64,000 nucleotides of DNA, taken from assembly GCF_904849725.1 (NCBI RefSeq), contig NC_058523.1:342095948-342159947 (forward strand), given 5' to 3'. This DNA comes from Hordeum vulgare subsp. vulgare. Its lineage: Eukaryota; Streptophyta; Magnoliopsida; Poales; Poaceae. The position numbers and the translations under genes were made by a program. Under the pieces are notes generated by a model. The model worked only from the letters and a program-made list of their open reading frames with translations. It did no database searches and was not told where the DNA came from. Shown here in pieces: positions 1-10,854 of the stretch (positions within the stretch are counted from its first letter, which is position 1; each line of letters begins with the position of its first letter).

Positions 1-821
1 CCCATGCCAAGCCTCAAGCTACTGCCAAGGAGAAGCTGCTCCCTTAATTCAATGTGAAGCAAACCCCAGCTGGCGAGGTATCTTATGTAATGAACCCCTT
101 TCTGGATGTGATGCACCGCATTTTTCACAACACACTATTTCCCAGAGTTGGCAACAAGGACCAGGTTCACTCTTACCTGGTAGACATGCTACTAATGTGC
201 CAGAAGGGGAAGAATCGTCAGTGTCAACCCCTTGATGTCTCTCATGTCATGTGGAGTGAGCTGTACTCCACAGTCATCAACCGTAAGGTCCCAATCTACG
301 GTCCTTACCTGTTTTACTTCATCAAGACCACTTGGACCAAGACTTTTCCCGGTGCTGAGTTTCTTGCTCATGATTGGGTCCGCCATGAGCCCATCAAACT
401 GCGCCAGAAGGACAAATGGGCCAACACCTCCTCTCGTCCTACTGCCCCAAGGGATTCTAATGAGGATGTGGCTGATGCTGAGGATGAGGCCCCTCTAGAG
501 GCTCACCGACAGGGTGAGGATTCCCATATGCCTGCTTGTGCGGAACCTTCATGGGCCACACAGCTCACTGATAGGATGAAGACCTTGTTCTGCATGCAGG
601 CCAAGGACCAGTACAAGACCCATGTTGCTCAGAAAGAGAGTCGCCAGCGCGACAAATTGATCATGAGGAAGCTTGACTTGCCCTTCTCCAGCGGTTCTGA
701 GCGCGAGATCACCCCGGAGGCTGAATCGATGGCGAAGCACCAGTTTTAGTGGGCTGCATCTGAGGAGGACACCGGCGATGACTCAGATGAGGAGTATCGT
801 GATGAGGAGGACACCGACTGA
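1..821 (+). pseudogene. Decayed 3'-terminal ORF of LTR element 1 (gag-like or plant-transposon-protein-like)
   Basis: A reading frame runs from the window edge to TGA at 819-821, with internal stops TAA at 45-47 and TAG at 747-749; after the latter the same frame continues as a very acidic tail rich in Glu and Asp. The longest open stretch (54-746) has a globular N-terminal half with Trp, Phe and Tyr residues around residues 10-115, then a charged, low-complexity half. It sits just before a purine tract and an LTR, so it is the last ORF of a retroelement, not a host gene. The fold resembles proteins annotated in grasses as putative plant transposon protein, but that is recalled family knowledge and not proven. 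No protease, RT or integrase motif is visible. The 5' part lies outside the window. Confidence 0.55.
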
Positions 822-875
822 TGTTTCTACCACCTAGGTCGTAGGGCTCCTCTCTGCCTTTTTGGTGTTCCGATG

Positions 876-891
876 CCAAAGGGGGAGAGAG
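876..891 (+). other. Polypurine tract of element 1
   Basis: A purine run (AAAGGGGGAGAGAG) directly precedes the TG of the LTR. It is the expected plus-strand priming site and sets the element orientation as plus. Confidence 0.7.
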
Positions 892-1653
892 TGTAGGATT
901 TACTCGTATTCTAGGTTTCCTGGTTATTTGGTTTGATAAAACTTTGTTGCTTTCGTTCTTTGCTTTTGCTTTATGGTTGAGACTATGAGTCATCAGACAC
1001 TATCATGGTGTGAGATATATGTTTTATCTTCCTTATCTTTTGTCTTAGTATTATCTATCTTGTTATTAGCCTGTGAGACATAGTATCTTGTGGCAGTATT
1101 GCTTTGCTCACATGCTTTTCCATGCGTCAATATTCTTACATCTTCTCGTATATATGTAGTAAGGATGGCTTAGTCTATATAATCTAGGGGGAGTGTTCTC
1201 TCTATGGTTAGTTGTTGGTATGCACATACCCAGAGGAAACTAGTTCGCAGTTGTGAAATCTTTGGAGTTTGCATATGCCTATCTATATTGTTCTTTGCAA
1301 ATCCAACATTGTCATCAATCCACCAAAAAGGGGGAGACTTTTGGGGCATATTTCTCCTAAGTGGTTTTAGTGATTGATTACAATTGTTGTGCGGACTAAT
1401 CTTGTGTCCTGAGCATTTCAGAATATTCTCTTCTAGGCACAAGATGACTCGACGCCCATCGGAGGTTCTCAAAGACAGATTTTCTTCTATGTTTCTCTTC
1501 CTAGTTTGAGTCATAGGAACGTATTCTTATTAAAAGGTGGTCCGCGTCGGAAAGGTTTGGGTGGAATCCTCACGCACACACTTCATGCACCCACCTATAT
1601 TTTGGCCTCAATGGAGCCCCAATGAGTGTATTCTATGCCTATGCAAAAAGGGT

Positions 1654-2034
1654 AAGCGGTAGTACCGCTGGCAGAGCGGTAGTACCGCTCTCAGAGTGGT
1701 AGTAAATTTTTACTACCGCTCCAAGAGCGGTACTGCCGCCCCAGGTGCGGTAGTAAACTTTTACTACCGCTCCAGGAGCGGTACTACCGCCCGAAGTGCG
1801 GTAGTAGTTTTTTACTAGCGCTCCAAGGGCGGTACTATCGCCCTCAGTTCGGTAGTATTATTTTACTACCGCGCTGACGGGATTTTCTAGCATACTTTTC
1901 CCAAGGAGGTGGTGGCATGGTAGTATCCCGGTACTACCGTGGTTGGTGAGAGGCTAAGCCGTAGTACCGCTCCCAGGAGCGGTAGTACCGCTCTAGGTAG
2001 CGGTAGTACCGCTCCAAGAGTGGTAGTACCGCTT
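1654..2034 (+). repeat. Degenerate tandem array of near-palindromic GCGGTAGTACCGC units
   Basis: About ten or more copies of a motif close to AGCGGTAGTACCGCT recur at irregular 20-45 bp spacing, with linkers such as TTTTACTACCGCT. Each unit is almost self-complementary, so the array could fold into many small hairpins in DNA or RNA. It lies just upstream of the LTR TATA box, in the U3-like part. Spacing is too irregular for CRISPR and the host is a plant. Confidence 0.85.
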
Positions 2035-2079
2035 GTACCTTTATGTGTTAGGTGGGTAACGGGTGGATCTGCCCCCTAC

Positions 2080-2087
2080 TATATAAA
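2080..2087 (+). promoter_or_regulatory. TATA box of element 1 LTR
   Basis: TATATAAA sits downstream of the hairpin array and upstream of a pyrimidine-rich start-like region (ATCTTCTTCTTCC). Position and context fit a retroelement U3 promoter; activity is not shown. Confidence 0.55.
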
Positions 2088-2817
2088 GGTATCTTCTTCT
2101 TCCTACAGCTTACCTTCAACCCCTCTAAGCTCCATTGTTGCTCCACAAGCTCATTTTAGCCAGATCTCTCTCCCTAGCCAATCAACCTTGTTGATTTTCT
2201 AGGGATTGCTTGAGAAGGCATTGATCTACACTTCCACCAAAGGATATTCGATTCCCCCTACTAATCCCTTGCGGATCTTGTTACTCTTGGGTGGTTGACC
2301 ACCCTAGACGGTTGAGGTCACCTCGGAGCCACATACCATTATGGTGAACCTCCGCGGTCTTGTTGGGAGCCTCCAAGCATTGTGTGGAGATTGACCCAAC
2401 CTTGTTTGTAAAGGTTGGGTCGCCGCCTTCAAGGGCACCTATAGTGGAATCACGACACCTTGCATTGTGCGAGGGAGTGAGGAGAATACGGTTGCCCTAG
2501 TGGCTTATTGGGGAGCATTGTGCCTCCACACCACTCCAACGGAGACGTACTTCCTGTCAAAGGGAAGGAACTTCGGTAACACATCCTCGTCTTCATCGGT
2601 TCCACTTGTGGTTATCTCTTACCTTTACTTTGTAATTGTTGTTGTTGTAGAGTATCTCTTACTTGCTTCTTTGCTTGTTGTAAGTAGCATCATATAGGTT
2701 GCTCACCTAGTGTCATTTTAGAGAACCTTTATGTTGCTAATCCTTATTTGTTAAGCAAAGCTAAAAATTGGTAGTTGCCTATTCACCCCCCTCTAGTCAA
2801 CCATATGGATCCTTTCA

Positions 2818-3571
2818 ACAGGCCAGTAAGGAACTCAATATAATCTCATGAATAACTTGAACATAGTCCCATAGTTCATCGGATCCCAACAAACGCACCG
2901 GACAAGAGTGATTACATAAGATAGATCACCGAAGGAATCACGGTGATCGTGGCAATGAAGAACATAGAGAAAGATAGTCATCTAGGTACTTACCACAGAC
3001 CCGTAGATCTGTGGTAAACTACTCTTAGATCACCATGAGAGGAAATAGGTTGATGTAGAGGCCCTCGATGATTGACCCCCCCCCCCTTCGACAGGGCACC
3101 AGAACAGGGTTCCAGATGGGCACATAGCGGAACAGAAGCTTGGGGCGATGGAAAAAGTGTTTTTGGTGGCTCTCTATGGTTTTTGGAATATATGTGAATT
3201 TATAGTGGACAAAACAAGGCTTGGAGAGCTAGGAGGTGACCCCAAGACATTAGGACGCAACCACCCCCTGGGCATGCCCTGTTGGCCTGGGGGCACCGAG
3301 TGTGCCCTGTGATCTTCCTCCGAAGCTTCCAAGTCTTTATTTTTCCCAAAAAAATCATCAAAAAGTTTTGTGGTATTTGGACTTCGTTTGGTATAATATT
3401 CCTGAAAATCCCAAAACATGGAGAAAACAAAAATTGGCACTTTCCATTGGCTTAAAAGGTTAGTGATCAAATATAATATAAATCAGCAAGTAAATATTTA
3501 AAAAATATCCTAGAATGATAATATAATAATATGGAACAATAAAAAATTATAGATACATTGGAGATTTATCA
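2818..3571 (-). mobile_element. Gypsy element A, 3' LTR fragment (minus strand)
   Basis: Read on the minus strand, this starts TGATAAATCTCC at 3571 directly after a purine tract (3572-3585), which marks a 3' LTR. It aligns throughout with the LTR at 9299-10854, but only its 5' half is here. The remainder must lie to the left of element 1, outside the window, because element 1 inserted into this LTR. A TATA-like ATTTATAG on the plus strand (CTATAAAT on the minus strand, about 3199-3205) matches the promoter position in the paralogue. The TGATAC...GTATCA ends and the layout resemble abundant Triticeae Gypsy families of the Sabrina/WHAM type; the family is tentative. Confidence 0.8.
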
Positions 3572-4926
3572 GCATCCCCAAGCTTACTTCCTTCTCGTCC
3601 TTGAGTAGGTAAATGATAAAATCAGAATTTTTAATGTGACATGGTACCCAACACGTAAAATCTTTCAGCTACGATCATTGAAAAACAATAAATTAATAAA
3701 CATTAACATAGTAATGTCCATGAACATTAGTAACATAATCATCAAGTTTCAAAATATACGATTCTTAAAGAATGTATACCCCCCATTGATTCTATCATAT
3801 TGACATGGCATAGCTCCGTCTTCACCACATAAACATAAATTTCATGCACCAGAGTGTTAAGCCAAACAATTGGATCATACTTCTTAGTGCGCATGAACAT
3901 TTTATACCTCACTCAATACATGAGCGTGAACCATGGATATAGCATATAGGCGGAATAGAATATGGTGGTAGGTTTCAAACGGGTAAAAGGGGAGAAGAAA
4001 GTCTCGCATCAACTAGGCAGATCAACAAGCTATGGAGATGCCCTTCAATCGACATCAACGCGAGGAGTAGGGATTGCCATACAATAGATGCACTAGAGTT
4101 ATAAGTGATGAAAGCTCAACTAGAGCTAAGTGGGTGTCAATCCAACTTGCTTTCTCATAAAGACCTCGGGCATTTGAGGAGGCCCATCATTGAAATATAC
4201 CAGCCAAGTTCTATAATGAAAAATTCCCACTACACTTCAGGAATCGGAGAATTTGCCATCGGTCCATCCTTCGGCGTCTACTTACTGAAGGAAAAGAAGT
4301 TCTTTGACGTCAGTTTCCAAAACAAAGACGACAAAGACGGGACTAATGACAAAGATATTATTTATCATCAGTCCATTCGTTATCGTGTGCTAGCCGACGA
4401 CAAAAAGACCAAAGGAACACGACAAAGAACTGAGCTGGGCCCACTCGACCATGGACCTGGTTAGGTCAAATGGATGACTTCTTGGTCGTTCGCTAGCAGA
4501 CGACAAACCGCCCAAAAGAAGACGCAAAGAGGCTGCTAACAGCCATGCCCCGTCCCCACTCCTCTCTCTCTATCTCCCTCCCTCCCTCCTCCCTCTCCCC
4601 GACGCCCACCGGCAGCCGCCCTTGCCCATCGGCCGCACCCCGGCACTGCCGCCCCGACGCCCTAGCATCCCCGACACCCCGCCATCTCGGCGCCCCTGCT
4701 ACCGTCCACCCTACCTTTGCAACCCCGTCGCCCGGCCGTCCCCCTGCCTTTGCAACCCCGTCGCCCGACCGCCCCCTTGAGTGAGCTAGTTCTACCTCCT
4801 CTCTTCCCCTTTGTGTATCCTGTGTCGCCCGGCAGCCGCCTACTGTGCATTTTGTTTTGTTTTCTTTTGATGTAATTATATTAGTAATTAGCTAGCTACT
4901 GTTAGTTAGATTAGTTAGCTTAGTCA

Positions 4927-5470
4927 AAAGAAGAAAATTAAATAAGTAATTAGAAAAAGAAGAATATTAGATTAGTAATTAGAATAAGAAGAAAATTAGA
5001 AGGAAAAGAAGAAAATAAGAAGGAAAAGAAGAAGAAAAGAAGAAGGAAAAAAGGAAAAAGGAAAAAAGGAAAAGAAGAAGAAGAAGAAGAAGAAGAAGAA
5101 GAAGAAGAAGAAGAAGAAAAATAGGAGAAGAGGAGGAGGAGGAGAAGAAGAAGAAAACCAAGAAGAAGAAGAAGTGGAGAAGAAAAGAAGAAGAAGAAGA
5201 AGAAGAAGAAGAAGAAAAACAGGAGAAGAGGAGAATAAGAAGATGAATAAGGAAAAGAAGGAAGAAGAAGAGGAAGAAGAAGAAGAGGAGGAGAATAAGA
5301 GGAAAAATAGAAGAAGGGGAGAAAGAGGAAGAAAAACAAGAGAAGAAGAAAAGAAGAAGAAGAAGAACAACAACAACAACAAGAAAAAGAAGAAGAAGAA
5401 GAAGAAGAAGAAGAAGAAGAAGAAAAGGAAGAAGAAGAGGAGAAGAAGGATAAGTACAGGAGAAAAGAAA
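4927..5470 (+). repeat. (GAA)n-rich microsatellite tract in CACTA A
   Basis: About 540 bp is almost purely purine on the plus strand, with long GAA/AAG runs interrupted by GGA, AAC and GAAAA. The complementary strand reads as Ser/Leu/Phe repeats that look like ORFs in several frames; these are artefacts. A related tract sits in the same position of CACTA B. Confidence 0.93.
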
Positions 5471-5829
5471 TGAAAATAGAAGAGGAAAAGTAGTTATCTA
5501 TATAGAGTTTTTTCTACCGGGATTGAATATTCGTGTTGATCGTGTGGATTTAAATGTGAGTTGTTTCGTCGCTTCGAGGGTTTGGTGTTCGATGACCTCC
5601 CCGTGCGACTACCTCCCCTACATGGTCTAGTTGTGAGAACTACTTCCATCTCCTCCCTGACCCTACCCTATTAGCTTTATTCCGGTTGTCATGCCGATGT
5701 CACCTCATTCTATTTTCATGTCAGGACTTGTAACTTAGGCGTCTTCTATTCAAAAGGGTGGCATATATAAATATGCATGCATTTGCATATTTATAACCGT
5801 CATCCTTTCGAATTGTCCATATTATCCAT

Positions 5830-6057
5830 GGACAGCCCGAGTACGTGTAGATTGGGTTTCGTTTCCCGTGCTCTATTTTGGTGTGAGGAAAAATTTCATC
5901 AGTGCCACCCCGTTGTTCTCCGGGTACTCATTCTATTGGCATGTTGCCGAGATGCGTATCAGGAGAACAACAGCAAGGTGCTGCCAAAATTTTGTGCTGG
6001 ATCCAAAGCAGAGCATGGGAAACGAACCCGATCTACACGTACTAGGGTTGGATTAGG
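5830..6057. repeat. Foldback (long inverted repeat) inside CACTA A
   Basis: The left arm (about 5830-5931) and right arm (about 5952-6057) are imperfect inverted copies. Clear matches are GTACGTGTAGAT against ATCTACACGTAC and GTTTCCCGTGCTCT against AGAGCATGGGAAAC. The arms are about 100 bp, with a loop of about 20 bp. The same structure occurs at 13161-13386 in CACTA B. Confidence 0.8.
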
Positions 6058-7792
6058 ACCCATATTTACCTATTAGAGATGGATTCAATCCATCTATGCC
6101 CATTTCTCTTTTGTATGGAGCACTAGGTCTAACCTATTTGGTCACTTTGTCGTCAACTAGGAAAAGGCCGATGGCAAATGGCATGGAAGGCATACGACAA
6201 AGGGCATGGTAAGAAGATGGAATAGGGCATCGCAGGTAGACAACAAAGGGCATCGCACAAATGCTCGTGGAGGTAGGGGTGACATCAGCTGACAGATGGC
6301 AAAGGTTGCCGTGAGCTAGCAGACGGCAAAGGCAGCTGTTAGCTACCTAATGGGGCTGACAGCTATTCGATGTCGTCTAGCCCCTTTGCCATTTGCTGGT
6401 CTAGAAAGACTAACGACAAAGATCTTTACCGTTTGCTGCCTCCCGACAGACGACAAAGAAGGTCTTTACCGTGACTTTCAGTGCCGAAAGTTGAGCCGTC
6501 AGCTAGCATACAACAAAGGTCTTTGCCGTCCGCTATGGTAGATGACAAAGAAGCTCATTCCTGTAGTGCTAGCATATGAAAATGACAGAACATGATATCC
6601 TCTATATGAAAAACATCGTGGTACTTTGAAGCACAAGTGTGGAAAAAGAAGTAGTAGCACGGTCCCCTCTGTCTTTTCTCTTTTTTCATTTTCTCCCCTT
6701 TTTAATTTTATTTTTTCATTTTTTTCTTTCTTTCTCCCTCATTTTTTTTTCTTTTTTTCATTTTTGTTCAGAGTCTCATCCCTACTTGTGGGGGAATCAT
6801 TGTCTCCATCATCATTTCCTCACACAGATAGTGCTCTAATAAAGAAAATCATCATACTTCTATCTACTTACACCTCGATATGAAAAACTACTAAACATCA
6901 TGACACTATATGAATGCCTGTCGCAGTTTACCAGGATGTGCAAATAGTGGCTTTGCCACAAACACTATGTCAGCTATATGATCATGCAAACCAATATGAC
7001 AGTGAGTGTACAAGTCATAACGCGTAATAGTGGAAGCTTCAGGGCAATATATCTTAGAATGGCTATGAAAATGCCATGATAGATATGCATGGTGGTTGTT
7101 TTGAGAAATATATAAGGTGGCTTATGTGCAAAAGAGCATATCATGTCACGGGGTTTGGATGCACCAGCAAAGATTGCACCGATCCTCGAGGTGAGAATGG
7201 GTATTGCATGACACCAAAGAAGCTAGCAAATATGAGGAGGTGAGAGTACGTACATAATTGGATTCACATTAGTCATAAAGAACTCATATACTTATTGCAA
7301 AGCTTTATTATCTTTCTCGAAACAAAGTATTACTTGCAAGCCCCTAGGGAGGAGATTGGTAGGAGTTAACCATCGCGCCCCCGACCTAAACAACAATAGG
7401 ATTTCAACGACGAATAAGAATGCACACCTTCATCACCATGCCATAACTAATAATCATATGAACAGCAAATTACACCCTTTAACAATAGATATTTATACTA
7501 ACCAACAACCATGCACTCACACCCTTTCATATTACCACATCAATATCATTAACACATAATTTCTCTTTTATGTGCTACATGAAGGTTTTGATTACGCACT
7601 CTTGAGTACGTATTATTATTGGACTAGTCTTATAACCCATGCACATTACCATTACTATTTATTAAACTATTAAACAAATATAAGTTAAGAATGAGAGTGC
7701 AATTATTTTTATAAAATATATATGCCAGTGTGCTCTAAAAGATATAAGTGAAGCACAAGAGCAACCCCTTGTCTAAAAGATATACGTGTAGA

Positions 7793-9298
7793 CTCTTCAA
7801 GCTGGTTGCCATTTGATGTTCCTTGCATATACTTGGCCTCCAGGTGCCGAGGACCAACGCAATGCCAAAGAGGTCGCACTCGGTCATGTTGATGGCATAG
7901 GAGAAGAAGAGGTCTCCGATGACCCCGATTACAATGACTGCATGCCAAGAATCGAGGACGAAAGCCTCGGATCCGATGAGCTCATCGTCCACGAGAATTT
8001 GTATCCATAAAGGTCTATTGGAGGCGATAATGGCGATCGCCCGTAGTATAAAACTAGGGTGAGCCCGCCTTAAAGCTGAACAAGACACACTCAATGACAA
8101 GCGGATGAGGTCCATTCGGTCGAACTAAACCTTGAGGATAGACTCGAGAGACAACCCAAATTTTACCCGTGGAGATACCTACTATCAACATGATCAAGTA
8201 GAAGACTACCAACCACACAACTATGATCATTGTTATCAACCACACCACCCTTCTAGGGGGAGGGACAACCCATCAGGGTGGCCCTGAGAACTCCGTGCCA
8301 ATGGTCGCCATGAATCACGGAACACCAACCACCTCACATGGACGCTCGACCTTGGGGAGACATTGGACACTTCACCTTGATCTATCTATAAATCTAGCGT
8401 CCAAGCACCCGCCAATCAGGCAGGGCGCCATAAATGGCTAGACAGAAATACAAGGGCTCGGGAGGACCACCATGTTCAGCCAGCACCATATGGTCGACAG
8501 GCTATTGCCAGGGAGAGATATGCGGCGCACCCAATGTGTTTTATAGGAGAGGTCATGCAACATCAATTCCCATAAGGGTCCAAACCTGTCAACATCAAGC
8601 CTTAGGTTGGGACCACAAACCCCACAACATGCATTGAAGATTTCCTTCTTCATATCCACATGGTTAGGGGAGATGATTTGCATCCCATTAAATACCTACC
8701 TTTGAAGCTCAAAAGGCCCATGAGGCATTGGCTCAATAGCGTGCCGGTGGATTCTATTGGAAATTGCAAAGAGCTCCAAGATGCTTTTCCTGCTAACTTC
8801 GAGGCCACCTACATGAGGCCACCAGATGTTGACAATCTAAGCTTTATGAAGCAACAGTCCGCCGAGTCATCACGTAAATTCTGGAACCGACTCTTAACCC
8901 AGAAAAACCTAATAATTGGCTTTCGCGAGGAACAAGCAATCACTGCTTTCCAAAATGGCATTCAAGATGAGTAGCTGACTAGATAGCTCGGGTAGGATAA
9001 GCCAAAGACCATAATGGACCTTACCTCTCTTATGACTCAATTTTGCGCGAGAGAATACAACTATCTGACCCGTAGTAATACTAACAACGATGACACTCGC
9101 ACCACCGAAATCCATGATGAGAATGGAAAATCCTGGGGTAATAGAAACAACAAATGCTGTAATAAGGGAAACAACAACAACGACGCTGAAGAAACAACAG
9201 TAAATGCCGGACTTAGCAACCAGAGCAGTGTCCAGATAAATAAGCCTTATAAACGGAAAAAAGATGGCCCTTCTACCCTAGATACAGTCCTTGATAGA
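7793..9298 (+). mobile_element. Gypsy fragment J (5' region and gag), truncated on both sides
   Basis: A plus-strand fragment of a Gypsy element unlike A and B. The right part encodes gag. The left part (7793-8600) has no clean frame and is probably leader plus N-terminal gag. The left limit is where similarity between A and B ends; the right limit is the TG end of LTR B, which inserted into it. Neither end shows an LTR, so both flanks have been lost or lie elsewhere. Confidence 0.65.
8660..9298 (+). pseudogene. Retrotransposon Gag fragment (Gypsy), broken
   Basis: Gag is the structural protein that forms the virus-like particle. The frame reads through a typical plant Gypsy gag core: a hydrophobic LPLKLK segment, a WLN motif, then ELQDAF..NF and RKFW (roughly residues 8-80 from 8660). 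These are hallmarks of the retrotransposon gag family. Stops at 8972-8974 and shortly after break the frame, but it resumes at 9014 in the same phase, with a DLTSLM segment followed by an Asn-rich tail. It ends where LTR B is inserted, so the zinc knuckle and pol are absent. Not functional. Confidence 0.8.
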
Positions 9299-10854
9299 TG
9301 ATACTTGTAAACTGCATTGGGATTTTCCCCTAAGAGGAGGGGATAATGCGGCATAGTAGATGTAAGTATATCCCTCAGTGAGAACCAAGGTTATCAAACA
9401 AATAGGAGTTCCACACGATTTCCCATCTTTAGCGCGTGCACACAAAAGAGCACACACTTGCTCCCAACATGGGCAAGAGGGTTGTCAATCCCCTTGAACT
9501 CGTTACTTGCAAGCAATAAGTAGTGATAGATAGATAGTTTGATAAATATAAATCGAAAATGAAAAGAAAGTAAAAAAATAACAACAACATATTTTTGTCT
9601 TTTGTAATTTAATTTGGAGAGACCGACGGCCATAGTTTTCGCGAGAGGCTTCTCTCTCGTAGAAACCATACGATCGGTAAACAAATTATTGTTGGGTAAT
9701 TGATATAAAAGTGCATAGTTATGCAATATTTATTTGAGTAAATGATCACACAAATAGGTATCACGTCCGTAAGCAAGTACACCAACTTCTTCCTCTATTT
9801 TCTACTATTAATCCACCGATCAACCGTTATCCTGCATGCATCTAGAGTATTTAGTAAAAACAAAGTAATGCTTGGAGGATAATGACATGATGTACATAGA
9901 GTAAATCCAATTAATATGAATGAAACCCGTCATTTTACCCTTAATGGAAGAAATAAAATGCGTGTCATGTCACCGGGATTGAGTACTTTAAGATTGAACC
10001 CACTACAACGCACCTCGCCCACTGAAGATAAATCAATCTAGTTGGCCAAACCAAACTGATATATCGGAGAGAATTAGGCAGCCATCATAATAATGCATAT
10101 ATGTGACAGGCCAGCAAGGAACTCAATATAATGTCATGAATAATTTGAACATAATCCCATAGTTCATCGGATACCAACAAACGCACCGCACAAGAGTGAT
10201 TACATAAGATAGATCACCGCAGGAATCACGGTGATCGTGGCAATGAAGAACATAGAGAAATATAGTCATCTAGGTGCTTACTACGAACCCGTAGATCTGT
10301 GATAAACTACTCACACATCACCATGGAAGCAACAAGGTTGATGTAGAGGACCTCCATGATTGATTCCCACTCGGACTGGGCACCAGAACAGGGTTCCAGA
10401 TGGGCACATAGTGGAACAGAAGCTTGGGGCGATGGAAAAAGTGTTTCTAGTGGCTCTCTATGTTTTTTGGGATATATGTGAATTTATAGTGGACAGAACA
10501 AGGTTGGGAGAGCTCGGAGGTGACCCCAAGCCATTAGGACGCGACCGCACCCTGGGCATGCCCTGTTGGCCTAGGGGCACCCAGTGTGCCCTGTGATCTT
10601 CCTTCGAAGCTTTGAGGTCTTTATTTTGTCCTAAAAATCATCAAAAAAATTCGTGGTATTTGGACTTCGTTTGGTACAATATTCCTGAAAAGCCAAAAAC
10701 ATGTAGAAAACAACAATTGGCACTTGCCATTGGGTTAATAGGTTAGTGCTCAAATATAATATAAATCAGCAAGTAAATTCTTAGAAAATATCCTAGAATG
10801 GTAATATAATAGCCTCGAACAATAAAAAGTTGTAGATACATTGAAGATGTATCA
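9299..10854 (-). mobile_element. Gypsy element B, complete 3' LTR (minus strand), 1.56 kb
   Basis: The plus strand begins TGATACTTGT at 9299 and ends GATGTATCA at 10854, giving TGATAC/GTATCA inverted ends. A purine tract lies just beyond 10854 (AAGCTTGG on the minus strand), so this is the 3' LTR of a minus-strand element whose interior lies at higher coordinates. It is inserted in gag fragment J (flank ATAGA at 9294-9298). Element A's LTR matches its promoter-proximal half. The minus strand has CTATAAAT at about 10482-10489, followed by a plausible leader. Confidence 0.85.
10482..10490 (-). promoter_or_regulatory. TATA box of LTR B
   Basis: The minus strand reads ACTATAAATT within the LTR, and the same motif is kept in LTR A at about 3198-3206. 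Position, about 365 bp from the LTR start, fits a U3 promoter. Confidence 0.5.

Larger units (their letters stand above)
892..2817 (+). mobile_element. 3' LTR of element 1 (Copia-like or unclassified), 1.93 kb
   Basis: The LTR starts TGTAGGATTT after the purine tract and ends CCTTTCA. It contains a tandem array (1654-2034), a TATA box (2080-2087) and a 3' end typical of Triticeae LTRs that precede a TTGGTATCAGAGC priming site. The end is placed at 2817 because the next bases, ACAGGCCAG, also occur in the paralogous uninterrupted LTR at 10101-10109. The likely 5-bp target duplication is therefore ACAGG (2818-2822). The 5' LTR is outside the window, so pairing cannot be tested. The purine-rich lines inside it (about 1184-1192 and 1321-1337) resemble old polypurine-like tracts. 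The family name is not assigned. Confidence 0.75.
4233..6568. mobile_element. Non-autonomous CACTA transposon, copy A (2.3 kb)
   Basis: The left end reads CACTTCAGGAATCGG and the right end, reverse-complemented, CACTACAGGAATGAG. These are matching terminal inverted repeats with one change in the CACTA core. A 3-bp duplication CTA flanks both ends (4230-4232, 6569-6571), as expected for CACTA elements. Both subterminal zones are full of short repeats such as GACAAAG and TTTGCCGTC in opposite orientations, typical transposase-binding clusters. There is no transposase ORF; the middle holds a GC-rich stretch (4545-4850), a GAA tract and a foldback. It would need a transposase supplied in trans. 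Confidence 0.88.
3572..7790 (-). mobile_element. Gypsy element A, internal 3' region carrying a CACTA insertion
   Basis: This is the interior of the minus-strand element next to its 3' LTR. It begins with the purine tract (CCAAGCTT on plus) and contains no protease, RT or integrase frame, which fits the long non-coding stretch between integrase and 3' LTR seen in Athila-type Gypsy elements. It is interrupted by a CACTA element at 4233-6568. Sequence similarity with 10855-15110 runs almost without break, including both CACTA flanks. Similarity stops near 7790, where an unrelated plus-strand Gypsy gag fragment begins, so A is truncated there. Short ORFs in this interval, for example 6626-6883 (Phe/Ser-rich), are chance. 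Confidence 0.75.

Noticed and set aside
1654..2034. Regularly repeated palindromic units suggestive of a CRISPR array
   Set aside because: Irregular spacing, degenerate units, no unique spacers of constant length, and a plant retrotransposon context.
3174..3470. 98-codon minus-strand frame
   Set aside because: Lies in LTR A leader sequence; it is disrupted in paralogue LTR B and has no domain.
4950..5473. Several ORFs of about 60-130 codons on both strands in 4950-5473
   Set aside because: They are translations of the GAA/TTC microsatellite (poly Ser, Phe, Leu or Lys, Glu, Arg) and are open in many frames.
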